From the NCBI GenBank assembly GCA_047602305.1, contig JASGHO010000001.1, positions 2,914,001-2,978,000 on the forward strand: DNA of 64,000 bases, given 5' to 3'. Positions 34,035 to 42,753 of this stretch are shown here, one piece after another (positions within the stretch are counted from its first letter, which is position 1; each line of letters starts with the position of its first letter). The position numbers and the translations under genes were made by a program. The notes under the pieces are model-generated. The model made no database searches and was not told where the DNA came from. It was given only the letters and a program-made list of their open reading frames with translations. The stretch is from Ancrocorticia sp047602305 (lineage in GTDB: Bacteria > Actinomycetota > Actinomycetes > Actinomycetales > Actinomycetaceae).

Positions 34035-35753
34035 TTACTTCGCCGCGCGCATCCAGACGGTGGTGGCGCCGGGCAGCTGGCCATCGGCCACCGGGCCGCT
34101 GCTCAGCAGCACCTCGCCAGCCGGAAGCTCAACGGGCTCCGAACCAAAGTTGGTGACAACGAGCCAGCCGTTCGGACGAACGAAGGCCAGGACGTCGTCG
34201 TTGGAGATGTCCTCCAGCCATTCCAGCTGCTCAGGAGCCTGCAACTCGCGGCGCAGATGAAGTGCGCGCTTGTAGAGGTTGAGCGGCGACTCGAGATCGC
34301 CTTCCTGCTCGGAGGCGGACACCTTGGCGAACCAATCGGGCTGGGGAAGGTGCGAAACCTTCTCGCTGAAGCCGTAGGCCGGGCCCTCGCTCGTCCAGGG
34401 CAGCGGAACGCGGCAGCCGTCGCGGCCGATGACGTCGCCGTTGTGGCGGAAGAAGGTGGGATCCTGGCGCTCGTTCGGCTCGATCTCGACCACTTCGTGC
34501 AGGCCGAGCTCCTCGCCCTGGTACAGGTAGGACGAACCGGGCAGGGCGAGCATGAACAGGGTGGCGGCGAGGGCGCGCTGAATGCCGGCGTCGCGGTCGA
34601 GTTCGGGCGTGGCACCGCCGCTGAGCAGCCAATCCTGCTCCGGGCCGGGGACGTTCATGATCTCATCGCTGTCATGAGCGGCCTTGGGCAGGCCGTAGCG
34701 GGTGGGGTGACGGACGACGTCGTGATTGGAGAACACCCAGGTGCTCGACGAACCGGAACGCGAAGAAAGCTCCAGGTTGTGGGAGATGATCTTCTTGTAC
34801 TCGCCGGCGTCGAAGTTGGCCTTGAGCAGGTCGAAGTTGAAGGCCTGGCCGAGGCTGTTCTGGCTGGCGTAGAGCGGGATGCGATCGGAGTGAACCCACG
34901 CTTCGGCCACGGCGGTGCGGGCCGGGGTGTACTCGTTGAACACGGCGCGCCACTCGGCGTAGATGTCCTGGACGTCGTCGCGATCCCACATCGGGTGGTT
35001 GCCGTCCTTGGGCATGGCGTCCATCTCAGCCTCGGTGGGCAGCACCTCGGGGAGATCCTTGGCGAGGCCGTGGGCCACGTCAATGCGGAAGCCGGCGACG
35101 CCACGATCGGACCAGAAGCGCAGGGTGGTGAGGAAATCCTCGTGCACCTCGCGGTTGTTCCAGTTGAGATCCGGCTGCTCGCGGGTGAAGTAGTGGCAGT
35201 ACCACTGGCCGGGGGTGCCGTCGGGTTCGGTGACCTGGGTCCAGCCCGGGCCGCCGAAGGTGGACTTCCAGTCCGCCGGGGGCAGTTCGCCGTTCTCGCC
35301 GAGGCCGTCGCGGAAGATGTAGCGGTCGCGCTCGGGGGAACCCTTGCCTGCCGCTACGGCTGCCTTGAACCATACGTGCTGGTCAGAGGTGTGGTTCGGG
35401 ACGATGTCCACAACCACCTTGATGTTCTTGGCGTGTAGCTTGGCGACCATCTCGTCGAACTCGTCGAGAGTGCCGATGCGGGGGTCCACGTCGCGGTAAT
35501 CGTCCACGTCGTAGCCGCCGTCAGCGAGCTGGGAGGGGTAGAACGGGCTCAGCCACACGGCGTCAATGCCGAGGTCTGCGAGGTAATCGATGCGGGAAAT
35601 GATGCCCTGCAGATCGCCGATGCCGTCTCCATTAGCGTCGGCAAAGGAGCGGGGGTAGATCTGGTAAACCACTGCCTGACGCCACCAATCGGCGTCCTCG
35701 ACGAGAAGATGATCGGGACGCGAGTTCGCGTCCTGCACGGCGAAAGAGGTCAC
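34035..35753 (-). CDS. Alpha-glucosidase, glycoside hydrolase family 13
   Basis: 572 residues. The GH13 oligo-1,6-glucosidase/alpha-glucosidase signature is complete: VVYQIYPRSFADANGDGIGDLQGI, DIVPNHTSD (region I), GFRIDVAHG (region II, nucleophile Asp), AVAEAWV (region III, acid/base Glu) and FSNHDVVR (region IV, Asp). It hydrolyses terminal alpha-glucosidic bonds in maltose, isomaltose or sucrose-type sugars in the cytoplasm (no signal peptide). It is divergent from the ROK regulator, which probably represses it. Start GTG at 35753. Confidence 0.95.
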   Translation of the reverse strand: MTSFAVQDANSRPDHLLVEDADWWRQAVVYQIYPRSFADANGDGIGDLQGIISRIDYLADLGIDAVWLSPFYPSQLADGGYDVDDYRDVDPRIGTLDEFDEMVAKLHAKNIKVVVDIVPNHTSDQHVWFKAAVAAGKGSPERDRYIFRDGLGENGELPPADWKSTFGGPGWTQVTEPDGTPGQWYCHYFTREQPDLNWNNREVHEDFLTTLRFWSDRGVAGFRIDVAHGLAKDLPEVLPTEAEMDAMPKDGNHPMWDRDDVQDIYAEWRAVFNEYTPARTAVAEAWVHSDRIPLYASQNSLGQAFNFDLLKANFDAGEYKKIISHNLELSSRSGSSSTWVFSNHDVVRHPTRYGLPKAAHDSDEIMNVPGPEQDWLLSGGATPELDRDAGIQRALAATLFMLALPGSSYLYQGEELGLHEVVEIEPNERQDPTFFRHNGDVIGRDGCRVPLPWTSEGPAYGFSEKVSHLPQPDWFAKVSASEQEGDLESPLNLYKRALHLRRELQAPEQLEWLEDISNDDVLAFVRPNGWLVVTNFGSEPVELPAGEVLLSSGPVADGQLPGATTVWMRAAK

Positions 35754-35862
35754 TGCCTGTCCTGTCCAAAGTAGTGTGATGGAGCAACGGGGGTGTTGCT
35801 TTAGAGTCCATACTAACTACCTTTCCGGCGCGCGTCTATGCCCTCAAGGTAAAGTGACAAGC

Positions 35863-37374
35863 GTGTCTGATCTCCCCGCCAACTCACCCCGCATGATGCG
35901 ACTGCTCAACTGCGAAGCGGTCCTCCGCCATGCCCTCGACGCCGACCAAATCACCGCCGGCGAGATCATGGAGATCACCGGTTTGACCCGCGCTACGGTG
36001 CTCGGCGTGTTCTCCGACTTAGTGGAGCAGGGGTGGTTGCGGGAACGGTCCGAACCGGGGCCGGTTCCCACGGTTCGCGGCGGGCGGCCCGCCAAGCTCT
36101 ACCGGGTTCCGAGTGCAGCGGGGTTGTTAGTGGGCCTCGACGCCGGCGAGCATCGCATGCGCGCGGCAGTCACGGATCTACGTGGCGAACGCCGAGTGGT
36201 GCGGCAGGTGGTTCTTGACGCCAGGATCGTGACTGGTGGTTCCGGTGTTGCGGGTGCTGGTGGTTCGGGTTCTGGTGATTCTGGCGCTGCCGGTTCTGAT
36301 GCGGAACGCTGGGAGGCGAATTGGGATCCGCAAGAAGTTGCCAGACAACGGCGTGCTGTCGCTGCCACGTTGGTCGCGGAACTCCTCGACGAGATTGGTG
36401 CGCGCCCCGAAGATGTCCTGCTCAGCGTGGTGGGCGTGCCCGCCCCGGTTGACGTCAACGGCCATTCCCCCACCGGCGACAAGGGTTTCTGGGCCGCCAT
36501 GAACCCCGGTTTTACCGACGTGCTGCCGGGTCGCGTTGTTGTGGAAAATGACGCCAACCTCGCCGCGATTGCCGAATATTCCTGGATTCTGAAAGAGGAC
36601 GACGACGGCGTCAGCGCCACTGATGACGGCGGCTCCGATAGTGACGGCGGAAGTGGTCGCGGTGGCGATGTGGGTGGTCACGAGGGCGTGGGTGATCATG
36701 AGGATGTGAACGGTCACGAGGAGGAGAGCGGTCGCGAGAGCGTGAGCGGCAATGTGGCCACGCTTCTTTCCGGTGAGCGTCTTGGAGCGGGACTCATCGT
36801 GGATGGGCGGCTGTTGCGCGGCGCTCGCGGCGGCGCGGGTGAGCTGCGCGCACTTGACCTTATCGGGGATGCGGGATCGTCCTACGGCTTCGGCGCACTG
36901 GCGCGCCAGTGGGCCCAGGAAATGGTGGCGGGCCGTGATTCGGCGGCCGGTCGCGGTGTGAGCGGAGATCTTGAGCTCGACCAGGACGGCACGCCGAGAG
37001 AGCACAACGGCCCGTTCTTCCCGCTTCCCGAGGACGGCCGCATCGGTGCCGAGTGGGTTTTCGAAGCGGCCACCCACGGAGATCCTCGCGCCCAAGAGAT
37101 CATCGAACGTCTCGGACAACGGCTCGCCACGGTTGCTCTCGTCGTGGGCACGCTTCTCGACGTCAGCAAGGTCGTCATCGCTGGTGCGCTCGCGGATGCT
37201 GCCGAGCCCGTCATCCAGGCGGCCCGCGAACAGGTAATCGGCAAGCACTACCCGCCGGTACCGGAGATTGTTGCGAGCCGGTTGGGCGGCGACGTCGTCG
37301 TCCATGGAGCAATCGAACAGGCACGCAACCTGCTGCGAGCAAACCCCCTGAGCTTCACCCCCGCAGGCGGGTAA
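35863..37374 (+). CDS. ROK-family transcriptional regulator
   Basis: About 503 residues. The N-terminal winged helix (VLRHALDADQITAGEIMEITGLTRATVLGVFSDLVEQGWL) is followed by a ROK domain (LLVGLDAGEHRMRAAVTDLRG, VVGVPAPVDVNG, VENDANLAAIAEY, LGAGLIVDGRLLRGARGGAGEL). Such proteins are sugar-responsive repressors. Two oddities: a long Asp/Gly/His/Glu-rich insert (residues about 247-292) interrupts the sugar-kinase fold, and the usual zinc motif CxCGxxGC is missing after the GARGGAGE segment. The divergent GH13 gene is the likely target. GTG at 35854 is another possible start. Confidence 0.85.
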   Translation: MSDLPANSPRMMRLLNCEAVLRHALDADQITAGEIMEITGLTRATVLGVFSDLVEQGWLRERSEPGPVPTVRGGRPAKLYRVPSAAGLLVGLDAGEHRMRAAVTDLRGERRVVRQVVLDARIVTGGSGVAGAGGSGSGDSGAAGSDAERWEANWDPQEVARQRRAVAATLVAELLDEIGARPEDVLLSVVGVPAPVDVNGHSPTGDKGFWAAMNPGFTDVLPGRVVVENDANLAAIAEYSWILKEDDDGVSATDDGGSDSDGGSGRGGDVGGHEGVGDHEDVNGHEEESGRESVSGNVATLLSGERLGAGLIVDGRLLRGARGGAGELRALDLIGDAGSSYGFGALARQWAQEMVAGRDSAAGRGVSGDLELDQDGTPREHNGPFFPLPEDGRIGAEWVFEAATHGDPRAQEIIERLGQRLATVALVVGTLLDVSKVVIAGALADAAEPVIQAAREQVIGKHYPPVPEIVASRLGGDVVVHGAIEQARNLLRANPLSFTPAGG

Positions 37375-37378
37375 GTTC

Positions 37379-38155
37379 GTGGACATGGTGGCTGTCAGCC
37401 ACGGCTGGAACTTGGAGGATGCTGACGGAAGGAGCATCTGGTCTGTTCGTCGGGAGGATGGAGGCTGCTTCCCAGTGTTCTCTGCAACTCGTGGAACGGG
37501 GAAACTCCCGCCGCGGGGAGAACTGGAGATGATGACGCAGGAGGCGATTGCGGACCTGATGATGTCGGCTGGGATCGTGGACGGGAACGGGTGGCTAACG
37601 AGGAACGTTTCAGCGGCACTGCTCTTGGCGTCCTGCGAGATCGATTCATGGGAGGGGGAGGAGTGGGCGATTGAGTACGACCATGAGGGGCCGATCGAGT
37701 GGGCGATACCATCCGATCCGCGAACTCCCTTTGATTGGATACGCGGAAAGGGACGTGACTACGAATCCGTCATAGAGACCTATCAGGATGACGCATTTTT
37801 CGGTCTGTCGTTCGTTCAGAGTTCCACCTCGGGTTTGCCTCCGAGGGTGTTGTGTACAACTGTCGAAGGTTCTCGGCGTCCGCGTCGGGCCATACCGATA
37901 GTCACGGGGTATATCAACATGGTTGAGGTCGTAGTGGATACGGTGCTCGAGGGTATGCGGGCTCCGGGACTGATTAGTGAGGTTTTGCTTCATGGCGAGG
38001 CGTCGTCAACACTCCTGATTGCAGCTGACGCCTATTCGCGCGATGAGTGGCATCTTTTCAGTGAGTCGGTCGTGGTGCTGGATGGCCTCGCAAGTGCCGA
38101 TTCACTCGAGTGGTATCCGGCCCGGATGCCGTGGCGCTCACGTACCTTGCGGTGA
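37379..38155 (+). CDS. Hypothetical protein
   Basis: 258 residues with no recognised family. It has no signal peptide and no membrane helix. The composition is acidic in the middle (SWEGEEWAIEYDHEGPIEW) and has alternating beta-like stretches (IVTGYINMVEVVVDTVL, EVLLHGEASSTLLIAADAYS). Small soluble acidic proteins of this kind include immunity proteins and SMI1/SUKH-like proteins, but I see no diagnostic motif. It begins four bases after the ROK stop and overlaps the convergent next gene by 18 bases. The codon use is lower in GC than its neighbours, suggesting recent gain. Confidence 0.6.
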   Translation: MDMVAVSHGWNLEDADGRSIWSVRREDGGCFPVFSATRGTGKLPPRGELEMMTQEAIADLMMSAGIVDGNGWLTRNVSAALLLASCEIDSWEGEEWAIEYDHEGPIEWAIPSDPRTPFDWIRGKGRDYESVIETYQDDAFFGLSFVQSSTSGLPPRVLCTTVEGSRRPRRAIPIVTGYINMVEVVVDTVLEGMRAPGLISEVLLHGEASSTLLIAADAYSRDEWHLFSESVVVLDGLASADSLEWYPARMPWRSRTLR

Positions 38156-39103
38156 GGCGATGTCCGTGAGGTCGAAGATGAACCACTGATCCTGCACGAA
38201 CAGGTTTGATTTGCTCCCGCGGCAAATCGGCCGTTCTGATGGCGTGGATCCGTCCGGCAAGAGTAGGTGCCATTCAACGGGATCGGTGAATTCGATGAGA
38301 GGGCCAATCCACATCGAACCGTAGTTGCCGTAAGCGCCGATGATCGCTGCGGTTTCGTTGTGGACGAGGAGGCCATGTGGGCCACTCGGACCCTGCGTGG
38401 GATGGATACGGGCCTGTCCGTTGTTGATTGCCAGGATCGGGAAGCTGCGGTAAGGGCAGGCTGTGACGGTGTCATCCGTAACGTTGAGTGTGTAGCAGTC
38501 ATCGATTTGGTAGTCGCCGCTCTGGTCGAACTCCCAAATGGGTTCAAGGCGTGGCGACCACTTGATGATGCCTGCGCTGGCGATGCTTCGCCCGAACACG
38601 CCTTCGTCGTAATAACCCACCCAAATGTTGCCGACGGAATCTGTCATGAGATGTGCGATCGCGTCCCCGATTGCTCCAGTGTGAACGACCTTTCCGGACG
38701 AGTCGATGAGAAGGGCATTGTATTCGTACTCTCCGTTCTTCAGGTATGAACGGGGGAAGGCGACGAGGAATCCATCATCCGGCATGGGTTGGATGAGGTT
38801 TTCTCCGAGGCAGGGAATGATGACGGTTTGACGGGGAGAACCATCCTGATTGTGGCGGACAAGGGCGTGCTGTGGGATGGAGGGTATGAGTGAGGTGACC
38901 GCACTTGGCTCCAAGTCGCCCATGTTTGCCTTGTTCGTCAAGGCTGAGATCTCGGTTTCAAAAGAGGAGTTGCTCCATATAGCAGCTGGCAGGCCGTCCG
39001 GACCGATGCTTGCATTAACGAGCCTGTTGAACCCCGGTGGGGGTTGAAGCGTTGCTTGATGCTTGTAGTGAGCCACGTTTATTGCTCGGTTATTGCCCGT
39101 CAT
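38138..39103 (-). CDS. Hypothetical beta-propeller-like protein
   Basis: 321 residues with a recurring pattern of short strands ending in aromatic or acidic turns (GLPAAIWSNSS, GFLVAFPRSYLKNGEY, GNIWVGYYDEGVFG, IIKWSPRLEPIWEFDQ, AIIGAYGNYGSMWIGPL), much like WD40/NHL/Ycf48-type propellers. There is no signal peptide, so it is likely cytoplasmic. No catalytic motif can be named. It converges with and overlaps the previous gene. Together with the gene at 39210 it makes a group of three orphans of lower GC. Confidence 0.6.
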   Translation of the reverse strand: MTGNNRAINVAHYKHQATLQPPPGFNRLVNASIGPDGLPAAIWSNSSFETEISALTNKANMGDLEPSAVTSLIPSIPQHALVRHNQDGSPRQTVIIPCLGENLIQPMPDDGFLVAFPRSYLKNGEYEYNALLIDSSGKVVHTGAIGDAIAHLMTDSVGNIWVGYYDEGVFGRSIASAGIIKWSPRLEPIWEFDQSGDYQIDDCYTLNVTDDTVTACPYRSFPILAINNGQARIHPTQGPSGPHGLLVHNETAAIIGAYGNYGSMWIGPLIEFTDPVEWHLLLPDGSTPSERPICRGSKSNLFVQDQWFIFDLTDIASPQGT

Positions 39104-39209
39104 TCAACCTCCACCGTGACTTGCTATGATCCGCCGAGCGGGGCGTGCACGCATTTTGATGTCTGTGTACGTATCCGGTTGCTGCAGCTCGTTCTCGGCA
39201 ATCGTGGAC

Positions 39210-39677
39210 TCACACCTCTTCGAATGAGAGTTCAATCCCCGTTGCCATCTGCTTTGTATTGAATGCCCAAGTCAACCCTGGTAGTTCAGACACACTACTG
39301 AAGAAGTCAGGAAGTTCTTGCTCCATTGACCGCAGACTGTCCGAGCCGAGGGCTTCCGTGATTTCGCTTGGCTCCCAGTACAGTGAGCAGTGGAGCTGAT
39401 ACATTTCGCCGTCGTCGCCTGACTCGATGAACTGGCGCGTCAGATCAATGGAGAACTCTGGTTGGCCCCGGAAACTGTAGGTGCCGTATTCGATGAGAAT
39501 CGCATCCCCGTCTTCGTCAAGCGGAGCGGTTCCCGAAAAGGGAATGTTTGCGAACTCTCGAAATGCATCGAAGGCAGCAGAGAATACCTCTTCGGGTGAT
39601 GTCTCATCTGTGAGGCGCTGATGAAGGAGATCTTCGAGGACTTTTCCGGCCTCCATGAAGTGTGCGGGCTGTGCCAT
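39210..39677 (-). CDS. Hypothetical acidic protein
   Basis: 155 residues, strongly acidic, all-soluble. Visible stretches are EAGKVLEDLLHQRLTDETSPEEVFSAAFDAFREFANIPF (helical) and FSIDLTRQFIESGDDGEMYQLHCSLYWEPSE (strand-rich), ending LTWAFNTKQMATGIELSFEEV. Size, charge and layout resemble immunity proteins of the polymorphic-toxin world, but that is only resemblance; no toxin gene lies nearby. Confidence 0.6.
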   Translation of the reverse strand: MAQPAHFMEAGKVLEDLLHQRLTDETSPEEVFSAAFDAFREFANIPFSGTAPLDEDGDAILIEYGTYSFRGQPEFSIDLTRQFIESGDDGEMYQLHCSLYWEPSEITEALGSDSLRSMEQELPDFFSSVSELPGLTWAFNTKQMATGIELSFEEV

Positions 39678-39790
39678 GTGATGAGTCTAGTTGCCTTGGT
39701 CGCCGAGAGTCTGGCGGATAAAGGACTGAATCAGCTTCTGAGTGACTCATTGATGGGTCATTGGAAAGTAATGGCTGTATTTGATCGACG

Positions 39791-39832
39791 TGAGGGGTTC
39801 GCTGTGCGTACATATGCACAGCGAACCCCTCA
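39791..39832. terminator. Hairpin terminator of the acetyltransferase gene
   Basis: A 17-bp perfect stem (39791-39807 with 39816-39832) and 8-base loop lies 25 bases past the stop of the minus-strand acetyltransferase gene. Confidence 0.9.
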
Positions 39833-39856
39833 GGTGGGTTATTTGCATGGGGATGT

Positions 39857-40456
39857 TTAGAGGCCGCGCCAGTCGGCGACCACTCGGTCCTCCGGAGTGA
39901 TCTCGCGGAGAATACGCGCGGGCACACCGGCGGCGATGGTATTCGGTGGGACATCCTTGGTGACGATGCTGCCCGAACCGATAACGCTTCCTGCGCCGAT
40001 CGTCACGCCGGGATTGATGGTGACGCCGCCGCCAACCCAGACGTTGTCCCCGATGGTGACAGGCTTGGCGATGCAGGCGCCGAGGGCACGGTCGAACGGA
40101 TCGAGAGCGTGGTTGGTGGTGTAGACGCTGACACGCGGGCCAAACAGCACGTTGTTGCCGATGGTGATACCGCCGCCGTCGAGCATGACGCAGTCGAAGT
40201 TGGCGTAGAAGCCGTCGCCCACCGAGATGTTGAAGCCGAACTCGCAGCGGAAGCTGGGCTCGAAGAATGCGCCCTTTCCAGCGTGACCGAGGAGTGCCGC
40301 GAGCAGTTTCTCGCGCTCGGCGGCAGGCTTGCCATAACTGGCGTTGTAGGCGTTCGTGCGGTGGACGGCTTCTTCGCGTGCGTCGATGCGCTCGGTGGTG
40401 AGGTCGTCGTACCAGTTGCCCGCCAGCATGTGGGCATTCTGCTCCTTGATTCCCAT
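39857..40456 (-). CDS. maa: Maltose/galactoside O-acetyltransferase (LbH family)
   Basis: 199 residues. The Mac N-terminal domain (MLAGNWYDDLTTERIDAREEAVHRTNAYN) is followed by left-handed beta-helix hexapeptides (ITIGNNVLFGPRVSVYT, PVTIGDNVWVGGGVTINPGVTIGAGSVIGSGSIV). The catalytic His is in YTTNHALDP. The enzyme moves acetyl from acetyl-CoA to the 6-OH of maltose or similar sugars, likely as detoxification of unused sugars. The GH13/GH3 genes nearby give a sugar context. Ends IPDxxVVADWRGL-like, as usual. Start ATG at 40456 with GAGAGG upstream. Confidence 0.9.
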   Translation of the reverse strand: MGIKEQNAHMLAGNWYDDLTTERIDAREEAVHRTNAYNASYGKPAAEREKLLAALLGHAGKGAFFEPSFRCEFGFNISVGDGFYANFDCVMLDGGGITIGNNVLFGPRVSVYTTNHALDPFDRALGACIAKPVTIGDNVWVGGGVTINPGVTIGAGSVIGSGSIVTKDVPPNTIAAGVPARILREITPEDRVVADWRGL

Positions 40457-40561
40457 GAGGGCCCCTCTCGTCGTGGTTTATATAGAGGCTATAGGAACAT
40501 CGTGAGTTCTGCACTCTTAGGATTCGGAAGGCAGAAGAACTTTTTCGGAAGGCAGGCAAAG

Positions 40562-40628
40562 TTTCAACTTGGTGAGAAGACCCTATGTGTGTAATACGTA
40601 CACATAGGGCACGCTGACGAAGTTGAAA
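40562..40628. repeat. 67-bp bipartite hairpin repeat, copy 1
   Basis: Ends TTTCAACTT(C/G)GT and ACGAAGTTGAAA pair, then after an unpaired internal loop CCCTATGTGT pairs with ACACATAGGG. Nearly identical copies lie at 50772 and 52136. Confidence 0.9.
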
Positions 40629-40662
40629 TTCAATGGCGTGATCTCTGGGCCCGAAGAACAAA

Positions 40663-40699
40663 CAGCGGCCAGTTCCGATCGTTCGGAAACTGGCCGCTG
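40663..40699. terminator. Hairpin terminator of the SIP-methyltransferase gene
   Basis: CAGCGGCCAGTTCC pairs with GGAAACTGGCCGCTG (one bulge) about 40 bases past the stop of the minus-strand gene. Confidence 0.8.
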
Positions 40700-40735
40700 C
40701 GCGCTACTTGCTGCTTGTTACTTGCTCACGCCGTG

Positions 40736-42556
40736 TTACTTGTTTGCTGCCTCGGTTGCGCGGCCCAGCTCAATGAGGTGGAGGTCGCTGACGAGGGGCT
40801 TGGTGGCGCGAATCTCCAGGCCCACCTCCGACGCCAAAGCGGCATATTCGGCGAGGGTTCGTTCGCCGCCACCGAAGGTGGCGAACATGAGGAGATCAAG
40901 TTCCGCATCGTGGTCGTGCGCATCGGCTCCGGAGACCCGCTCGACGATGATGACTCGACCGGCCCCAACAGCTTCCGCCACCCGCGAGAGGATGAGGCGT
41001 GCTTCGGCGTCCGGCCAGTTGTGCAGTACCTGAGCGAGGACGTAGATGTCGCCGCCACTCGGCAAAGCTTCGAAGAAGCTCTGGGGTGCAACGTCGAAGC
41101 GTCCGCCCAATCCTCGTTCGCCCAATTGCTTCTCGGCTCGCGCCGCAGAAGAAGGAAGCTCCACCAGCGTGCCACGCACCCCGGCGGCGCTTTCGAGAAG
41201 ATTGCCCAAAAGTTCGCCAGTTCCGCCGCCCACGTCCACCACGTGCTCGGTGGTGAGCGCCAGCGCGGATGCCACTTCGCGGCACCAGATTCCCGACCAC
41301 TGGCTCAGTGTGAAATCGAAGGATTCGCCGAGCTGGGCATCCGCCCCAAGCGTGTCCCACAAGGATTCTCCCACCGCATGCTCATAGCCGGATTCGCCGG
41401 TGGTGACCGCGTGGTAGAGCCCGGGCCAGGCGTCGTCGAGGCGGGCGTAGCCGCTGCGGCGATCGAGATGGGCGTGGGCGAAGTCTTCGGTGAGGATGTG
41501 TCCGAGCTTGCCAAGTTTGACGGAATCGTCAGCGCCCAGTTCGAACAATCCGGGGAAGGTGAGCAGCTTGACGATCTTGCGCACGCCAGCCACGGTAGCG
41601 CCCGCAGCCTCGGCGAGGGCGGGGATGGTGTTGCGTCCGTCGGCCACGTGTTCGGCCAGATCCAAGCTCACGGCCACTCGTGCCGCGTAGGGCAGCGCCA
41701 GCGAGACGGCATGATCGAGGCTGTGTGCGGCCTCGCCCATCTCGGACTGCGAGGCTCCCTGACGCCAGTATCCGGCGATATCCGTGTGAGTGCGCGGGAC
41801 CTGCTTGACCTCCTTGAGCCAGCGGCGGATCGGACGGAGCATCCCGGCTTCGCCTGCGGCCCACGCGTACACGGTTCCTTCGTGCCACGGGGCCTGTTCG
41901 AGGGCCTCCATGACGCGCACGTCCCAGGCCTCGCCGCGCGGTGCGCGGTCGCGATGAATCCAGGTGATGTGAAGATCGGTCTGGTGTTCGAAGGTTTGCT
42001 CCTCACCAGCGTTCGGCACCGTGACAATGGCGGTTACCGGAGTGCCTGCGGGAAGCTCTTCAATCCGGCGGGCGATGGCGGGCAGTGCGGTTTCGTCGCC
42101 CACCATGAGGTACCAGTCGATGTCCTCGGGGAGCACGGTGGTTCCGCGCGGCCCGGCGATGAGCACGCGCTCACCGGGCTGAACCTCGTCCGCCCAGGTG
42201 GAGGCGACGCCGCCCTTGTGGCGCACGAAGTCGAGCTCAAGACGTCCAGTTTCGGGGTCAAAGCGCCGCGGGGTGTAGTCGCGCGCACGATCCAGTGCTT
42301 CGCGCGACCAATCGAGGTGTCCGTCCTGCTGCCCCGGCACGGGGAAATCAACGCCGGGTTTCCCGACCACGACCTTCACATGGTCATCCGCATTCTCGGT
42401 GAGGAAGGGCCCCACCTCAATACCGTTGTTGACGAACGGGGCGAGTTGTTCGCCGGACACCACGATCCTCCGCATGAGCGGGGTGACGTTGAATGCCTCA
42501 ATGACCTCCAGGTCACGGATGACGATCGGGTAGCTCTTGTTTCGGCGTGACGCCAT
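40736..42556 (-). CDS. Siderophore-interacting protein fused to a methyltransferase
   Basis: 606 residues from the ATG at 42556, which has GAGGAG seven bases upstream. Residues about 1-280 are a SIP/ViuB-type flavoreductase: RDYTPRRFD is the FAD motif, GPRGTTVLPEDIDWYLMVGDETALPAIARRIEELP the NAD(P)H-side core, and WAAGEAGMLRPIRRWLKE the SIP end. Residues about 290-606 are an O-methyltransferase of the plant-type class: a winged helix dimer module (AEHVADGRNTIPALAEAAGATVAGVRKIVKLL), VVDVGGGTGELLGNLLE for SAM, then LAQVLHNWPDAEARLIL with the His-Asn-Trp motif. SIP reduces ferric siderophores; the methylated substrate is unknown. It lies beside the iron-siderophore transport genes. Confidence 0.88.
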   Translation of the reverse strand: MASRRNKSYPIVIRDLEVIEAFNVTPLMRRIVVSGEQLAPFVNNGIEVGPFLTENADDHVKVVVGKPGVDFPVPGQQDGHLDWSREALDRARDYTPRRFDPETGRLELDFVRHKGGVASTWADEVQPGERVLIAGPRGTTVLPEDIDWYLMVGDETALPAIARRIEELPAGTPVTAIVTVPNAGEEQTFEHQTDLHITWIHRDRAPRGEAWDVRVMEALEQAPWHEGTVYAWAAGEAGMLRPIRRWLKEVKQVPRTHTDIAGYWRQGASQSEMGEAAHSLDHAVSLALPYAARVAVSLDLAEHVADGRNTIPALAEAAGATVAGVRKIVKLLTFPGLFELGADDSVKLGKLGHILTEDFAHAHLDRRSGYARLDDAWPGLYHAVTTGESGYEHAVGESLWDTLGADAQLGESFDFTLSQWSGIWCREVASALALTTEHVVDVGGGTGELLGNLLESAAGVRGTLVELPSSAARAEKQLGERGLGGRFDVAPQSFFEALPSGGDIYVLAQVLHNWPDAEARLILSRVAEAVGAGRVIIVERVSGADAHDHDAELDLLMFATFGGGERTLAEYAALASEVGLEIRATKPLVSDLHLIELGRATEAANK

Positions 42557-42641
42557 TGCGTGTCTCCTCGGGGAATGTTGGTGGGGTGCGAGTGGAAGCC
42601 CAGAAAGGTAGAAGTTGGTCGGGCCCATAGGTCTATGAAAT

Positions 42642-42703
42642 GTGCAGGGTTTGCACACGGCACCATGGCTAGAAGCCATTAACTTCGTGAACAAACCCTG
42701 CAC
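42642..42703. terminator. Compound inverted repeat between SBP and SIP genes
   Basis: GTGCAGGGTTT (42642-42652) pairs with AAACCCTGCAC (42693-42703); inside, ATGGCT-AGA-AGCCAT forms a second hairpin. It lies past the binding-protein stop and may terminate or attenuate transcription into the SIP gene. Confidence 0.6.
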
Positions 42704-42753
42704 CTGGGGATTAAGGGAGGTGCATCGCTTCCATGCGACCTCCCATCACCCAA

